64,000 nt of DNA. Source: Spirochaetaceae bacterium. GTDB taxonomy: Bacteria; Myxococcota_A; UBA9160; UBA4427. Both the position numbers and the translations under genes were made by a program. Positions 1-6,974 of the stretch are shown here, one piece after another; within the stretch, counting starts at the first letter, position 1; every line of letters starts with the position of its first letter. The stretch spans positions 677,945-741,944 of the forward strand of contig JACKFD010000001.1 in assembly GCA_020632655.1 (NCBI GenBank). The letters are read 5' to 3'. Under the pieces are notes generated by a model. It saw nothing but the letters and a program-made list of their open reading frames with translations, was not told the origin of the DNA and ran no database searches.

Positions 1-28
1 GCCGGAGCCGCGATCCGAAGGGCGGGCC

Positions 29-1276
29 GTGTCCCCCGATTCCGGAAGTCGAAGCGCCCCTTTGGCCAGCCCCGCGTCCGGGGAGACGATCGAGGCGATC
101 GCCCCGGAGATCGCCGACGAGCTGGCGGTGCTGCGTCGCGAGATCGATGCGATCGACGGCGAGATCCTCGATCGGCTGAACCGGCGCGCGCGCTGCGTCC
201 AGCGCGTCGGCGAGCTCAAGGACGGCGGTCGCCGCGGTCCGATCTACGTGGCCGCGCGGGAGCGCGACCTGGTCCGCGCCCTGATCGACAAGAACCCGGG
301 CCCCTTCCCGGATGCCGCCATCCCCCACGTGTTTCGCGAGATCATCTCCGCGACCCGCTCGCTCGAGGAGCGGGTGCGAGTGGCGTTCCTCGGGCCCGAC
401 GGCACGTTCAGCCATCAAGCCGCCAGCCGGCAATTCGGCGCGCAGGTGGACCTCGTCCCGGCGACGACGTTGCGCGACGTGTTCACGCTCACCGAGCGGG
501 GCGACGTCCACTTCGGCGTCGTGCCCGTGGAGAACACGATCGAGGGCCCGATCACGGTGACCTTCGATGCACTCGTCGAGACCGAGGTCACGATCTGCAG
601 CGAGATCAAGCTCGAGATCTCGCAGCACCTCATGAGCCGGACGGGACGGCTCGAGGACATCCAGAAGGTCGCCTCGCATCCCCAGCCCCTCGCGCAGTGC
701 CGCCAATGGCTCGAGACGAACCTGCGCGGCATCGAGACGATCGAGACGACGAGCACGGCGGCGGCCGCCCAGCTGGCCCACGCCGACGACAAGGTCGCGT
801 CGATCGGCTCGGAGGTGACGGCCGAGGTCTACGACCTGCTCCTGATCGCCTCGTCGATCGAGGACCACCACGGCAACACGACGCGCTTCCTCGTGATCGG
901 CCGCGAGACGCCCGCGCCCTCGGGCCAGGACCTCACGAGCGCCGTCTTCACGGTCCGGCGCGACCAGGCGGGTGCGCTGCACGACCTGCTCGGCCCGTTC
1001 GCGCGGCACGGTGTGAACCTGACCGCCGTGCAGTCGCGTCCGATGAAGGGCAAGCCCTGGGAGTACATCTTCATCGTCGACATGGAAGGACACCAGGCCG
1101 ACGAGTCCGTCCGGCGCGCCCTCTCCGAGGCCGCCGCCGTGTCCGCCTCCTACAAGGTGCTCGGCTCCTTCCCACGCGCGCTCGAGGCCGTCGGTCCGAC
1201 GCCCGGGCGCGGCACCCGACCCGTGGAGTCGCGCCCCGTCGTCCCGAAGTCGCCCGCGAAAGGACCCGTTCGATGA
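29..1276 (+). CDS. pheA: Chorismate mutase / prephenate dehydratase (P-protein)
   Basis: Bifunctional enzyme of phenylalanine synthesis: chorismate to prephenate, then prephenate to phenylpyruvate, in the cytoplasm. An AroQ-type helical mutase domain (about residues 30-110, with LRREIDAIDGEILDRL) is followed by a prephenate dehydratase domain beginning VAFLGPDGTFSHQAA near residue 118. That domain ends with the GNTTRF substrate motif near 282-288. A C-terminal ACT domain near 300-385 carries VQSRP, the usual phenylalanine-sensing ESRP position, so allosteric feedback by Phe is likely. The GTG start lies only 28 bases inside the window. It gives a 415-aa product with about 25 extra N-terminal residues compared with typical 360-390-aa P-proteins, so a later start is possible. 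Its stop overlaps the hisC start (ATGA), indicating translational coupling. Confidence 0.95.
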   Translation: MSPDSGSRSAPLASPASGETIEAIAPEIADELAVLRREIDAIDGEILDRLNRRARCVQRVGELKDGGRRGPIYVAARERDLVRALIDKNPGPFPDAAIPHVFREIISATRSLEERVRVAFLGPDGTFSHQAASRQFGAQVDLVPATTLRDVFTLTERGDVHFGVVPVENTIEGPITVTFDALVETEVTICSEIKLEISQHLMSRTGRLEDIQKVASHPQPLAQCRQWLETNLRGIETIETTSTAAAAQLAHADDKVASIGSEVTAEVYDLLLIASSIEDHHGNTTRFLVIGRETPAPSGQDLTSAVFTVRRDQAGALHDLLGPFARHGVNLTAVQSRPMKGKPWEYIFIVDMEGHQADESVRRALSEAAAVSASYKVLGSFPRALEAVGPTPGRGTRPVESRPVVPKSPAKGPVR

Positions 1277-2376
1277 GCCTCGTGGATCGGATCAAGCCGC
1301 ACATCCGGGATCTCGCCCCCTATCAGCCGGGGAAGCCGATCGAAGAGCTCGAGCGGGAGCTGGGCATCCGCGGCTCGATCAAGCTCGCTTCGAACGAGAA
1401 TCCGCTCGGCCCGTCGCCGAAGGCCGTCGAGGCGATGCGCGCGGCGGCCGGCGACATCCATCGCTATCCCGACGGTGCGAGCTTCGCGCTGCGGCGCAAG
1501 CTCTCCGATCGCCTCGGCATCGAGGGCCGACAGCTCGTCTTCGGGGCCGGCGCCGACGAGATCCTCGAGCTGATCGCGAAGACGCTGCTCGGGCCCGGCG
1601 ACGAGGTCGTCTACGGCTGGCCCTCCTTCGCGATGTACCCGATCGTCGTGAAGGGAATGGGGGCGGTGGGTGTGCCCGTCGCCCTCGACGAGCGCTTCGT
1701 GCACGATCTCGACGCGATGGCGAAGGCCGTGACCGAGCGGACCCGGGTCGTGATGGTCTGCAACCCGAACAACCCGACCGGAACGAGCGTCGGAGCGGAC
1801 GCCTTCGCGCGCTTCGTCGACGCGCTGCCCGACGACGTCGTGCTCGCGATCGACGAGGCCTACTTCGAGTTCGTGCGTCGGGAGGACTTTCCGGACGTCG
1901 TGAGCCTGATCGCCCGGCGCCCGGGGACGATCGCGCTGCGCACCTTCTCCAAGATCTACGGTCTGGCGGGGATTAGGATCGGCTACGGCATCTGCGACCC
2001 CGAGCTCGCGAGCTACCTCGAGCGCGCGCGGCATCCCTTCAACGTGAACCGCCTCGCCGAGGTCGCCGCGATGGCGGCGCTCGACGACGAGGAGCACGTG
2101 CGCCGGACGCTCGAGGTGAACGTCCGCGGCATCGAATACCTGACGACCGAGCTCGGGCGGATGGGGATCGAGACCTGGCCGACGGATGCGAACTTCCTGC
2201 TGGCCCGCGCGGGCGCGGGCGTGTACGACGCCCTGCTGCGCAAGGGCGTGATCGTGCGCCCGATGAAGGGCTTCGGGCTCGATGACCACGTGCGCATCTC
2301 GATCGGCCTGCCGGAGGAGAACGAGCGGCTGGTCAAGGCGCTCGGCGAGATCCGCGACGGGGAGGCCGCGGCGTGA
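1273..2376 (+). CDS. hisC: Histidinol-phosphate aminotransferase
   Basis: PLP-dependent class I/II aminotransferase of 367 aa that converts imidazole-acetol phosphate to histidinol phosphate. In this operon context it may also transaminate aromatic keto acids. The family motifs are clear: KLASNENPLGPSPKA near the N-terminus, VVMVCNPNNPTGT, DEAYFEF, and the PLP-lysine segment TFSKIYGLAGIRIGYG with the Schiff-base lysine near residue 227. The ATG at 1273 is chosen because the HisC fold begins there (MSLVDRIKP) and it overlaps the pheA stop by 4 nt. A longer in-frame reading extends upstream through pheA in another frame and is not credible. Lying between pheA and tyrA suggests a shared aromatic/histidine role, as in pseudomonads. 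Broad specificity is inference. Confidence 0.95.
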   Translation: MSLVDRIKPHIRDLAPYQPGKPIEELERELGIRGSIKLASNENPLGPSPKAVEAMRAAAGDIHRYPDGASFALRRKLSDRLGIEGRQLVFGAGADEILELIAKTLLGPGDEVVYGWPSFAMYPIVVKGMGAVGVPVALDERFVHDLDAMAKAVTERTRVVMVCNPNNPTGTSVGADAFARFVDALPDDVVLAIDEAYFEFVRREDFPDVVSLIARRPGTIALRTFSKIYGLAGIRIGYGICDPELASYLERARHPFNVNRLAEVAAMAALDDEEHVRRTLEVNVRGIEYLTTELGRMGIETWPTDANFLLARAGAGVYDALLRKGVIVRPMKGFGLDDHVRISIGLPEENERLVKALGEIRDGEAAA

Positions 2377-3275
2377 GCGAGGCCGGGGCGATGCCGGGTG
2401 GGCCCTTCGAGAAGCTCGCGGTCGTGGGCCTCGGGCTGCTGGGCGGCTCGGTCGCGGTGGCGGCCCGTCGGCGTGGGTTGGCCCGACAGGTCGTCGGGGC
2501 GGCGCGGCGATCGGCGCCGCTCGAGCGGGCGCTTGCGGCGGGGCTCGTCGACGCGATCGCGAAGCCCGTGGATGCCGTCGTCGGTGCGGATCTCGTCGTG
2601 CTGGGCACGCCCGTCGGTACGATGCCCGCTCTGCTCGCGGAGATCGCGCCGTCGCTCTCGCGTGGCTGCATCGTGACCGACGTCGGCAGTGTGAAGGGCT
2701 TCGTCGTCGAGCACCTGCCGGGGCTGCTACCGGAGGGCGTCGAGTTCGTGGGATCGCATCCGATGGCCGGCAGCCATCTGCGAGGGCCGGATCACGCCCG
2801 CGCCGACCTCTTCGAGGGCGCGACCTGCGTCGTCACGCCGCGCGAGGGACAGGCGCCCGGGCCGGTCGAGCGCATCGAGGCGTTCTGGCGGGCGCTCGGC
2901 GCGCGGGTCGAGCGGCGCTCGCCGGCCGTTCACGACGAGGAGGTCGCCTGGGTCAGCCATCTGCCCCACCTCGTCGCCTTCGCCTTCGCCGAGTCGCTGC
3001 AGGCGGCGCCGACCCGGGTCGGTGCGCTCGCGGGCGGCGGCTTCCGGGACTTCACGCGCATCGCCCAGAGCGACGCCGAGCTCTGGGGAGAGATCCTCGA
3101 GCTGAACGGCAAGGCGCTCTCGGGTCCCTTGAACCATTTCGCTGCGTCACTGGCGAAGCTCGCCAGGGCGCTCGAGGAGGGCGATTCCGAATCGCTCGAG
3201 AAGCTGTTGAGTCAGGCCCGAGTGCGGCTGGCCGAGGTCGCCCGTCGGGCGTCCGGCCCGTCGGACGAGGACTGA
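2373..3275 (+). CDS. tyrA: Prephenate dehydrogenase
   Basis: NAD(P)-dependent oxidative decarboxylation of prephenate to 4-hydroxyphenylpyruvate for tyrosine synthesis. The 300-aa protein starts with a Rossmann nucleotide-binding motif VVGLGLLGGSVA at about residues 17-28. It then shows VGSHPMAGS and the helical dimerisation domain with HDEEVAWVSHLPH, both typical of TyrA. There is no fused chorismate mutase, EPSP synthase or clear ACT domain. The GTG start overlaps the hisC stop by 4 nt (GTGA), so pheA-hisC-tyrA form one coupled unit. In many proteobacteria aroA and cmk follow immediately. Here the next gene is rpsA, 66 nt away. Confidence 0.95.
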   Translation: MSEAGAMPGGPFEKLAVVGLGLLGGSVAVAARRRGLARQVVGAARRSAPLERALAAGLVDAIAKPVDAVVGADLVVLGTPVGTMPALLAEIAPSLSRGCIVTDVGSVKGFVVEHLPGLLPEGVEFVGSHPMAGSHLRGPDHARADLFEGATCVVTPREGQAPGPVERIEAFWRALGARVERRSPAVHDEEVAWVSHLPHLVAFAFAESLQAAPTRVGALAGGGFRDFTRIAQSDAELWGEILELNGKALSGPLNHFAASLAKLARALEEGDSESLEKLLSQARVRLAEVARRASGPSDED

Positions 3276-3341
3276 CTCGCGTCGTCAACATCGGCCCGCC
3301 CGCAAGGTGCGCGCGCGGCCTTCAGGAGCCACCACAACCCA

Positions 3342-5054
3342 ATGACCGATTCAATCACAGAGACCAGCGCAGCAGGAGAGTCCTTCGCGGACCTCTTCGG
3401 GAGCAGCGAACGCTCCTTCAAGGAAGGCGAGATCGCGAAGGGCAAGGTCCTCTCGATCGACAACGACTACATCCAGGTCGACATCGGATTCAAGTCCGAA
3501 GGCATGATCGCCTCCTGGGAGTTCATGACCGAGGAAGGCGAGATCACCGTCAAGGTCGGTGATACCGTCGAAGTCCTCGTCGAGGAGGTCGAGAACGAGG
3601 ACGGCCAGCTCGTGCTCTCGAAGGAGAAGGCCGAGCGGCTCAAGGTCTGGGACGAGATCAGCAACGCCTACGACAACGAGGAGGCCGTGGAGGGCACGAT
3701 CGTCGCCCGCGTGAAGGGCGGCCTCTCGGTCGACATCGGCGTGAAGGCCTTCCTCCCCGGCTCGCAGGTCGACCTGCGCCCCGTGCGCAACCTCGAGGCG
3801 CTGCTCGGCGAGAAGGCCAGCTTCAAGATCATCAAGTTCAACAAGCGTCGGGGCAACATCGTCCTCTCGCGGCGCGCGCTGCTCGAGACCGAGCGCAAGA
3901 AGATGCGAGAGCAGACGCTCGAGACGCTGCAGGAGGGCCAGATCCTCGACGGTGTGATCAAGAACCTGACCGACTACGGCGCCTTCATCGATCTCGGCGG
4001 CATCGACGGCCTGCTCCACATCACGGACATGTCCTGGGGCCGCATCAACCATCCGAGCGAGCTCTTCCAGGTCGGTGACGAGATCAAGGTCAAGGTGCTG
4101 AAGTTCGACGCGGAGGCGGAGCGGGTCTCGCTCGGCCTGAAGCAGATCCAGCCCGACCCGTGGATCGACGCGGGCATGCGCTACCCGATCGGCATGCGCA
4201 TCCAGGGCAAGGTCGTCTCGCTGACGGACTACGGTGCGTTCATCGAGCTCGAGCCCGGCATCGAGGGCCTCGTCCACGTCTCCGAGATGTCCTGGACCAA
4301 GCGCGTCAAGCACCCGTCCAAGGTCGTCTCGATCGGGGACGAGGTCGAGGCGGTCGTTCTCGACGTCGACGAGCGGGACCGCAAGATCTCGCTGGGCATG
4401 AAGCAGATCGAGGAGAACCCCTGGACGGTGATCGAGGAGCGCTACCCGGTCGGCACCCGCGTGTCGGGCCAGGTCCGCAACATCACCAACTTCGGGATCT
4501 TCGTCGGTCTCGAGGAAGGGATCGACGGCCTCGTCCATGTTTCCGACATCTCGTGGACGGAGCAGATCAAGCATCCCTCCGATCGCTTCGAGAAGGGTGA
4601 CGAGGTCGAGGCGGTGGTGCTGAAGATCGACAAGGAGAACGAGAAGTTCTCCCTCGGCATCAAGCAGCTCCAGCCCAATCCCTGGGACGACATCCTCAAG
4701 AAGTACAAGGTGGGCAGCGAGGTGACGGGGCCGATCACGAGCGTGACCGACTTCGGCGTCTTCGTCCGGCTCGAGGACGGGATCGACGGGCTGGTCTACA
4801 GCTCGGAGCTCGGCCCGGAGCGCATCGACAATCCTGCCGATCACTTCCAGGAGGGCCAGGAGGTCACGGCGCTCGTGTCCAAGGTCGATGCGAACGAGCA
4901 GAAGATCTCCCTGTCGATCCGCGCGGTCACGGACAAGGCGGAGCGGGCTGCCCTCAAGCAGCTGGCCGAGCAGCAGTCCGTGAGCCAGACCACCACCCTG
5001 GGTGATCTGCTGGCGACCAAGCTGGCGCAGAAGTCGGGCGCTTCCGACGAATGA
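3342..5054 (+). CDS. rpsA: 30S ribosomal protein S1
   Basis: RNA-binding ribosomal protein S1, needed to recruit and unfold mRNA on the 30S subunit. The 570-aa product has six consecutive S1 (OB-fold) repeats. Recurrent signatures such as LTDYGAFIDLGGIDGLLH, LTDYGAFIELEPGIEGLVH, ITNFGIFVGLEEGIDGLVH and VTDFGVFVRLEDGIDGLVY mark repeats 3-6. Repeats 1 and 2 are the divergent ribosome-docking type, with FLPGSQVDLRPVRN in the second. Length matches the usual 550-580 aa. The start follows an AGGAG 16-20 nt upstream, so the spacing is long and initiation may rely on weak Shine-Dalgarno pairing, as known for rpsA autoregulation. It is followed by a strong hairpin before ihfB. Confidence 0.97.
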   Translation: MTDSITETSAAGESFADLFGSSERSFKEGEIAKGKVLSIDNDYIQVDIGFKSEGMIASWEFMTEEGEITVKVGDTVEVLVEEVENEDGQLVLSKEKAERLKVWDEISNAYDNEEAVEGTIVARVKGGLSVDIGVKAFLPGSQVDLRPVRNLEALLGEKASFKIIKFNKRRGNIVLSRRALLETERKKMREQTLETLQEGQILDGVIKNLTDYGAFIDLGGIDGLLHITDMSWGRINHPSELFQVGDEIKVKVLKFDAEAERVSLGLKQIQPDPWIDAGMRYPIGMRIQGKVVSLTDYGAFIELEPGIEGLVHVSEMSWTKRVKHPSKVVSIGDEVEAVVLDVDERDRKISLGMKQIEENPWTVIEERYPVGTRVSGQVRNITNFGIFVGLEEGIDGLVHVSDISWTEQIKHPSDRFEKGDEVEAVVLKIDKENEKFSLGIKQLQPNPWDDILKKYKVGSEVTGPITSVTDFGVFVRLEDGIDGLVYSSELGPERIDNPADHFQEGQEVTALVSKVDANEQKISLSIRAVTDKAERAALKQLAEQQSVSQTTTLGDLLATKLAQKSGASDE

Positions 5055-5056
5055 GT

Positions 5057-5095
5057 CTCCGGGGTGCCTGTCCGTCGCGGGCAGGCACCCCGGAG
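5057..5095 (+). terminator. Strong GC hairpin after rpsA (attenuator or terminator-like)
   Basis: The arms 5057-5070 (CTCCGGGGTGCCTG) and 5082-5095 are perfect reverse complements over 14 bp. The intervening bases extend pairing by four more pairs, including one G-T. The hairpin starts two bases after the rpsA stop. There is no downstream T-run, so it is not a canonical intrinsic terminator. An mRNA 3'-end stabiliser, a partial terminator or a processing site between rpsA and ihfB are all possible. Confidence 0.6.
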
Positions 5096-5128
5096 TCCGT
5101 CGGCTCGTCGCATGTCTGGGGAGACGGA

Positions 5129-5464
5129 ATGACGAAGAGCGGTTTGATCGAAGAGGTGGCGAAGCGCACGCCTCATATCTCGAAGAAGGACACGGAGGTC
5201 GTCGTCAACACGATCTTCGACGCGATGATCGAGGCGCTTCGGAGCGGCGACCGGATCGAGATCCGCGGCTTCGGCTCCTTCCAGGTCAAGATCCGGGAGG
5301 CTCGGGACGGTCGGAATCCGAAGACCGGCGAGCCCGTCCACATCTCGGCCAAGCGCACGCCCTTCTTCAAGGTCGGCAAGGAGCTGAAGGAGATGGTGGA
5401 CGGCGCACCGCGGAGCGACGCGTCGGAGGAGGACGAGCGGGTTCCGGGGCAGGCTTCGGCCTGA
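5129..5464 (+). CDS. ihfB: Integration host factor beta subunit (HU/IHF family)
   Basis: Small DNA-bending protein of 111 aa; with IHF-alpha it organises the nucleoid and assists recombination and transcription. The whole HU/IHF fold is present: an N-terminal helical dimer region (MTKSGLIEEVAKR), then RIEIRGFGSFQVKIREARD. The beta-arm follows with GRNPKTGEPVHISAKRTPFFKVGKEL; its conserved proline inserts into DNA. The ATG at 5129 is chosen because it has a GGGGAGA ribosome site and begins exactly at the family N-terminus. A longer in-frame reading would run back into rpsA. The C-terminal 18 residues are an acidic, disordered tail absent from E. coli IhfB. Position after rpsA favours ihfB over hupB, but HU-type function cannot be excluded. 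Confidence 0.92.
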   Translation: MTKSGLIEEVAKRTPHISKKDTEVVVNTIFDAMIEALRSGDRIEIRGFGSFQVKIREARDGRNPKTGEPVHISAKRTPFFKVGKELKEMVDGAPRSDASEEDERVPGQASA

Positions 5465-5522
5465 GCCTCGTCTCGGGGTGCTGCGTGGAAGGCACTCCGA
5501 TCGGCTGCAGGGGGTGGGCTTC

Positions 5523-5918
5523 GTGAAGCGTGCGGTGCTGTGGGTCCTGGGACTGGGGGCGATCGCGGGGGGCTGGGTGCTCGGCTGGAGCCTGCGCTCG
5601 GCGAACGTACAGGTCGTCGATCTCGACCTGATCTGGATCCGGGTGCCGAATCTCGAGCTCTGGTGGCTCGTGCTGCTGTCGATCGCCGCGGGATTCCTGC
5701 TGGCGACGCTGATCGTGGGCTTCGCCTGGCTGCGGGGAGCCCTGGTGAATCGTCGTTATCGCAAGTCGATCCGTCGGCTCGAGGCCGAGCTCCACGAGCT
5801 CCGGAGCCTGCCGCTCTCGGGCCGCGGCGACGCACCGCCGCTCGAGCGGGTGCCTGCGCCGCCCGGTGGACGGGTGCCCGCGCCTCCGCGCGCAGCGGCG
5901 GGCGCGGGGCGGGAGTAG
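5523..5918 (+). CDS. lapA: LapA domain membrane protein (DUF1049)
   Basis: Predicted inner-membrane protein of 131 aa with two hydrophobic segments. One is VLWVLGLGAIAGGWVLGWSL near the N-terminus; the other is WWLVLLSIAAGFLLATLIVG around residues 43-62. A cytoplasmic coiled-coil-like stretch (RRYRKSIRRLEAELHELRS) and a proline-rich tail follow. Topology, size and position directly after ihfB and before a LapB homologue match E. coli LapA (YciS), which works with LapB in controlling LPS assembly through LpxC turnover. The GTG start at 5523 is preferred because it opens the first membrane helix. Function is inferred from synteny and topology, not from catalytic residues. Confidence 0.8.
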   Translation: MKRAVLWVLGLGAIAGGWVLGWSLRSANVQVVDLDLIWIRVPNLELWWLVLLSIAAGFLLATLIVGFAWLRGALVNRRYRKSIRRLEAELHELRSLPLSGRGDAPPLERVPAPPGGRVPAPPRAAAGAGRE

Positions 5919-5921
5919 TCG

Positions 5922-6974
5922 ATGGCCTGGGGACGCAGGGGGGCGGCCACGAGGCAGGCGGAGATCGAGCGCGCGCTTCGACGGGCGCTGCGTGCGGCCG
6001 TGGCCGGCGACTGGCCGGCGGCGGAGACCTGGCTGGAACGTCTGGTCGAGGCGGACAGCGCCGATCTCGACGCCTATCACGCGCTGGCCCGGCTCTATCG
6101 CGACCAGGGGGCGATCGGTCGCGCCATCCGGATGCATCAGAACCTGCTGCTGCGCGGGGACCTGACGACGGACCAGCGGGGCGAGGCGCTCGTCGAGCTG
6201 GCGCGTGACTTCGAGGCGGGGGGCTTCCGCGAGCGCGCGATCGCCTCGTACGAGGAGGCGCTCGCCACGTCGCCGCGGGATGCGGGGCTGCTCGCGCGGT
6301 TGGTGTCGCTCTGGCACGGACAGGGTGACTTCGAGCGGGCGCTGGTCCTGCTGCGTCGCCTGCGTCGTCGGGATCGGCCCGAAGCGGATCGCCTCGAATC
6401 GCGCATCCTGCTCGATCAGGCCCGAACGCGGGCGGACGAGGGGGATCACGACGGGGCGCGGCAGGCGCTGAAGCGCTGTCTGCGTCGGGACGCGGGCTGC
6501 GCAGCTGCGTGGGCCATGATGGGCGAGCTGGAGGCGGAGCGCGGTCGGGACGCGCGCGCGCTCAAGGCCTGGACCCGGGCGGTCGCGAGCGATGGCGACC
6601 TCGGTGCGACGCTCTATCCGAAGATCGGCGCGACCTTCGCCGCGCGCGGCAAGAGCGAGGGCTACGAGGCCTATCTGCGCGACCGACTCGAGGCGCGGCC
6701 GACCGATCGCGCGACCCGCCTGGCCCTCGCGCGCGCGCTGGTGGCGCGGGGCGACGAGCGCGCAGCACGGGAGCTGCTGGCGCGCGGAGTCGAACGCACC
6801 CCCGAGCAGCTCACGCTGCACGTGGAGCTCGGGCGGCTCCTGATCGCCTCGGGACAGGAGGCGGAGAGCCTGAAGGCCTACGCGAGCCTGCTCGACGCGC
6901 TGGCGAACGAGCCGTCGCAGGGAGGCGCCGGCGAAGCGGGCGGAAGGGGCCCGGGCGGGGAGGCGCGGTCGTGA
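5922..6974 (+). CDS. lapB: LapB/YciM-like TPR protein lacking anchor and rubredoxin domain
   Basis: A tetratricopeptide-repeat protein of 350 aa. The segment LARLYRDQGAIGRAIRMHQN near residues 46-65 matches the first TPR signature of LapB (YciM), the adaptor that in enterobacteria couples LPS synthesis to FtsH degradation of LpxC. About seven TPR units fill the protein. Two LapB hallmarks are missing. There is no N-terminal transmembrane helix (it begins MAWGRRGAATRQ), and no C-terminal CxxC...CxxC rubredoxin-type zinc domain; the only cysteines are two in mid-protein and the end is a Gly-rich tail. It starts 3 nt after lapA and ends overlapping mutS by 4 nt. Membrane recruitment may depend on LapA (inference). 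Confidence 0.82.
   Translation: MAWGRRGAATRQAEIERALRRALRAAVAGDWPAAETWLERLVEADSADLDAYHALARLYRDQGAIGRAIRMHQNLLLRGDLTTDQRGEALVELARDFEAGGFRERAIASYEEALATSPRDAGLLARLVSLWHGQGDFERALVLLRRLRRRDRPEADRLESRILLDQARTRADEGDHDGARQALKRCLRRDAGCAAAWAMMGELEAERGRDARALKAWTRAVASDGDLGATLYPKIGATFAARGKSEGYEAYLRDRLEARPTDRATRLALARALVARGDERAARELLARGVERTPEQLTLHVELGRLLIASGQEAESLKAYASLLDALANEPSQGGAGEAGGRGPGGEARS

Noticed and set aside
3351..4844. 497-codon minus-strand frame under rpsA
   Set aside because: Its Asp/Leu-rich repeats mirror the S1 repeats of the + strand; no domain and no ribosome site.
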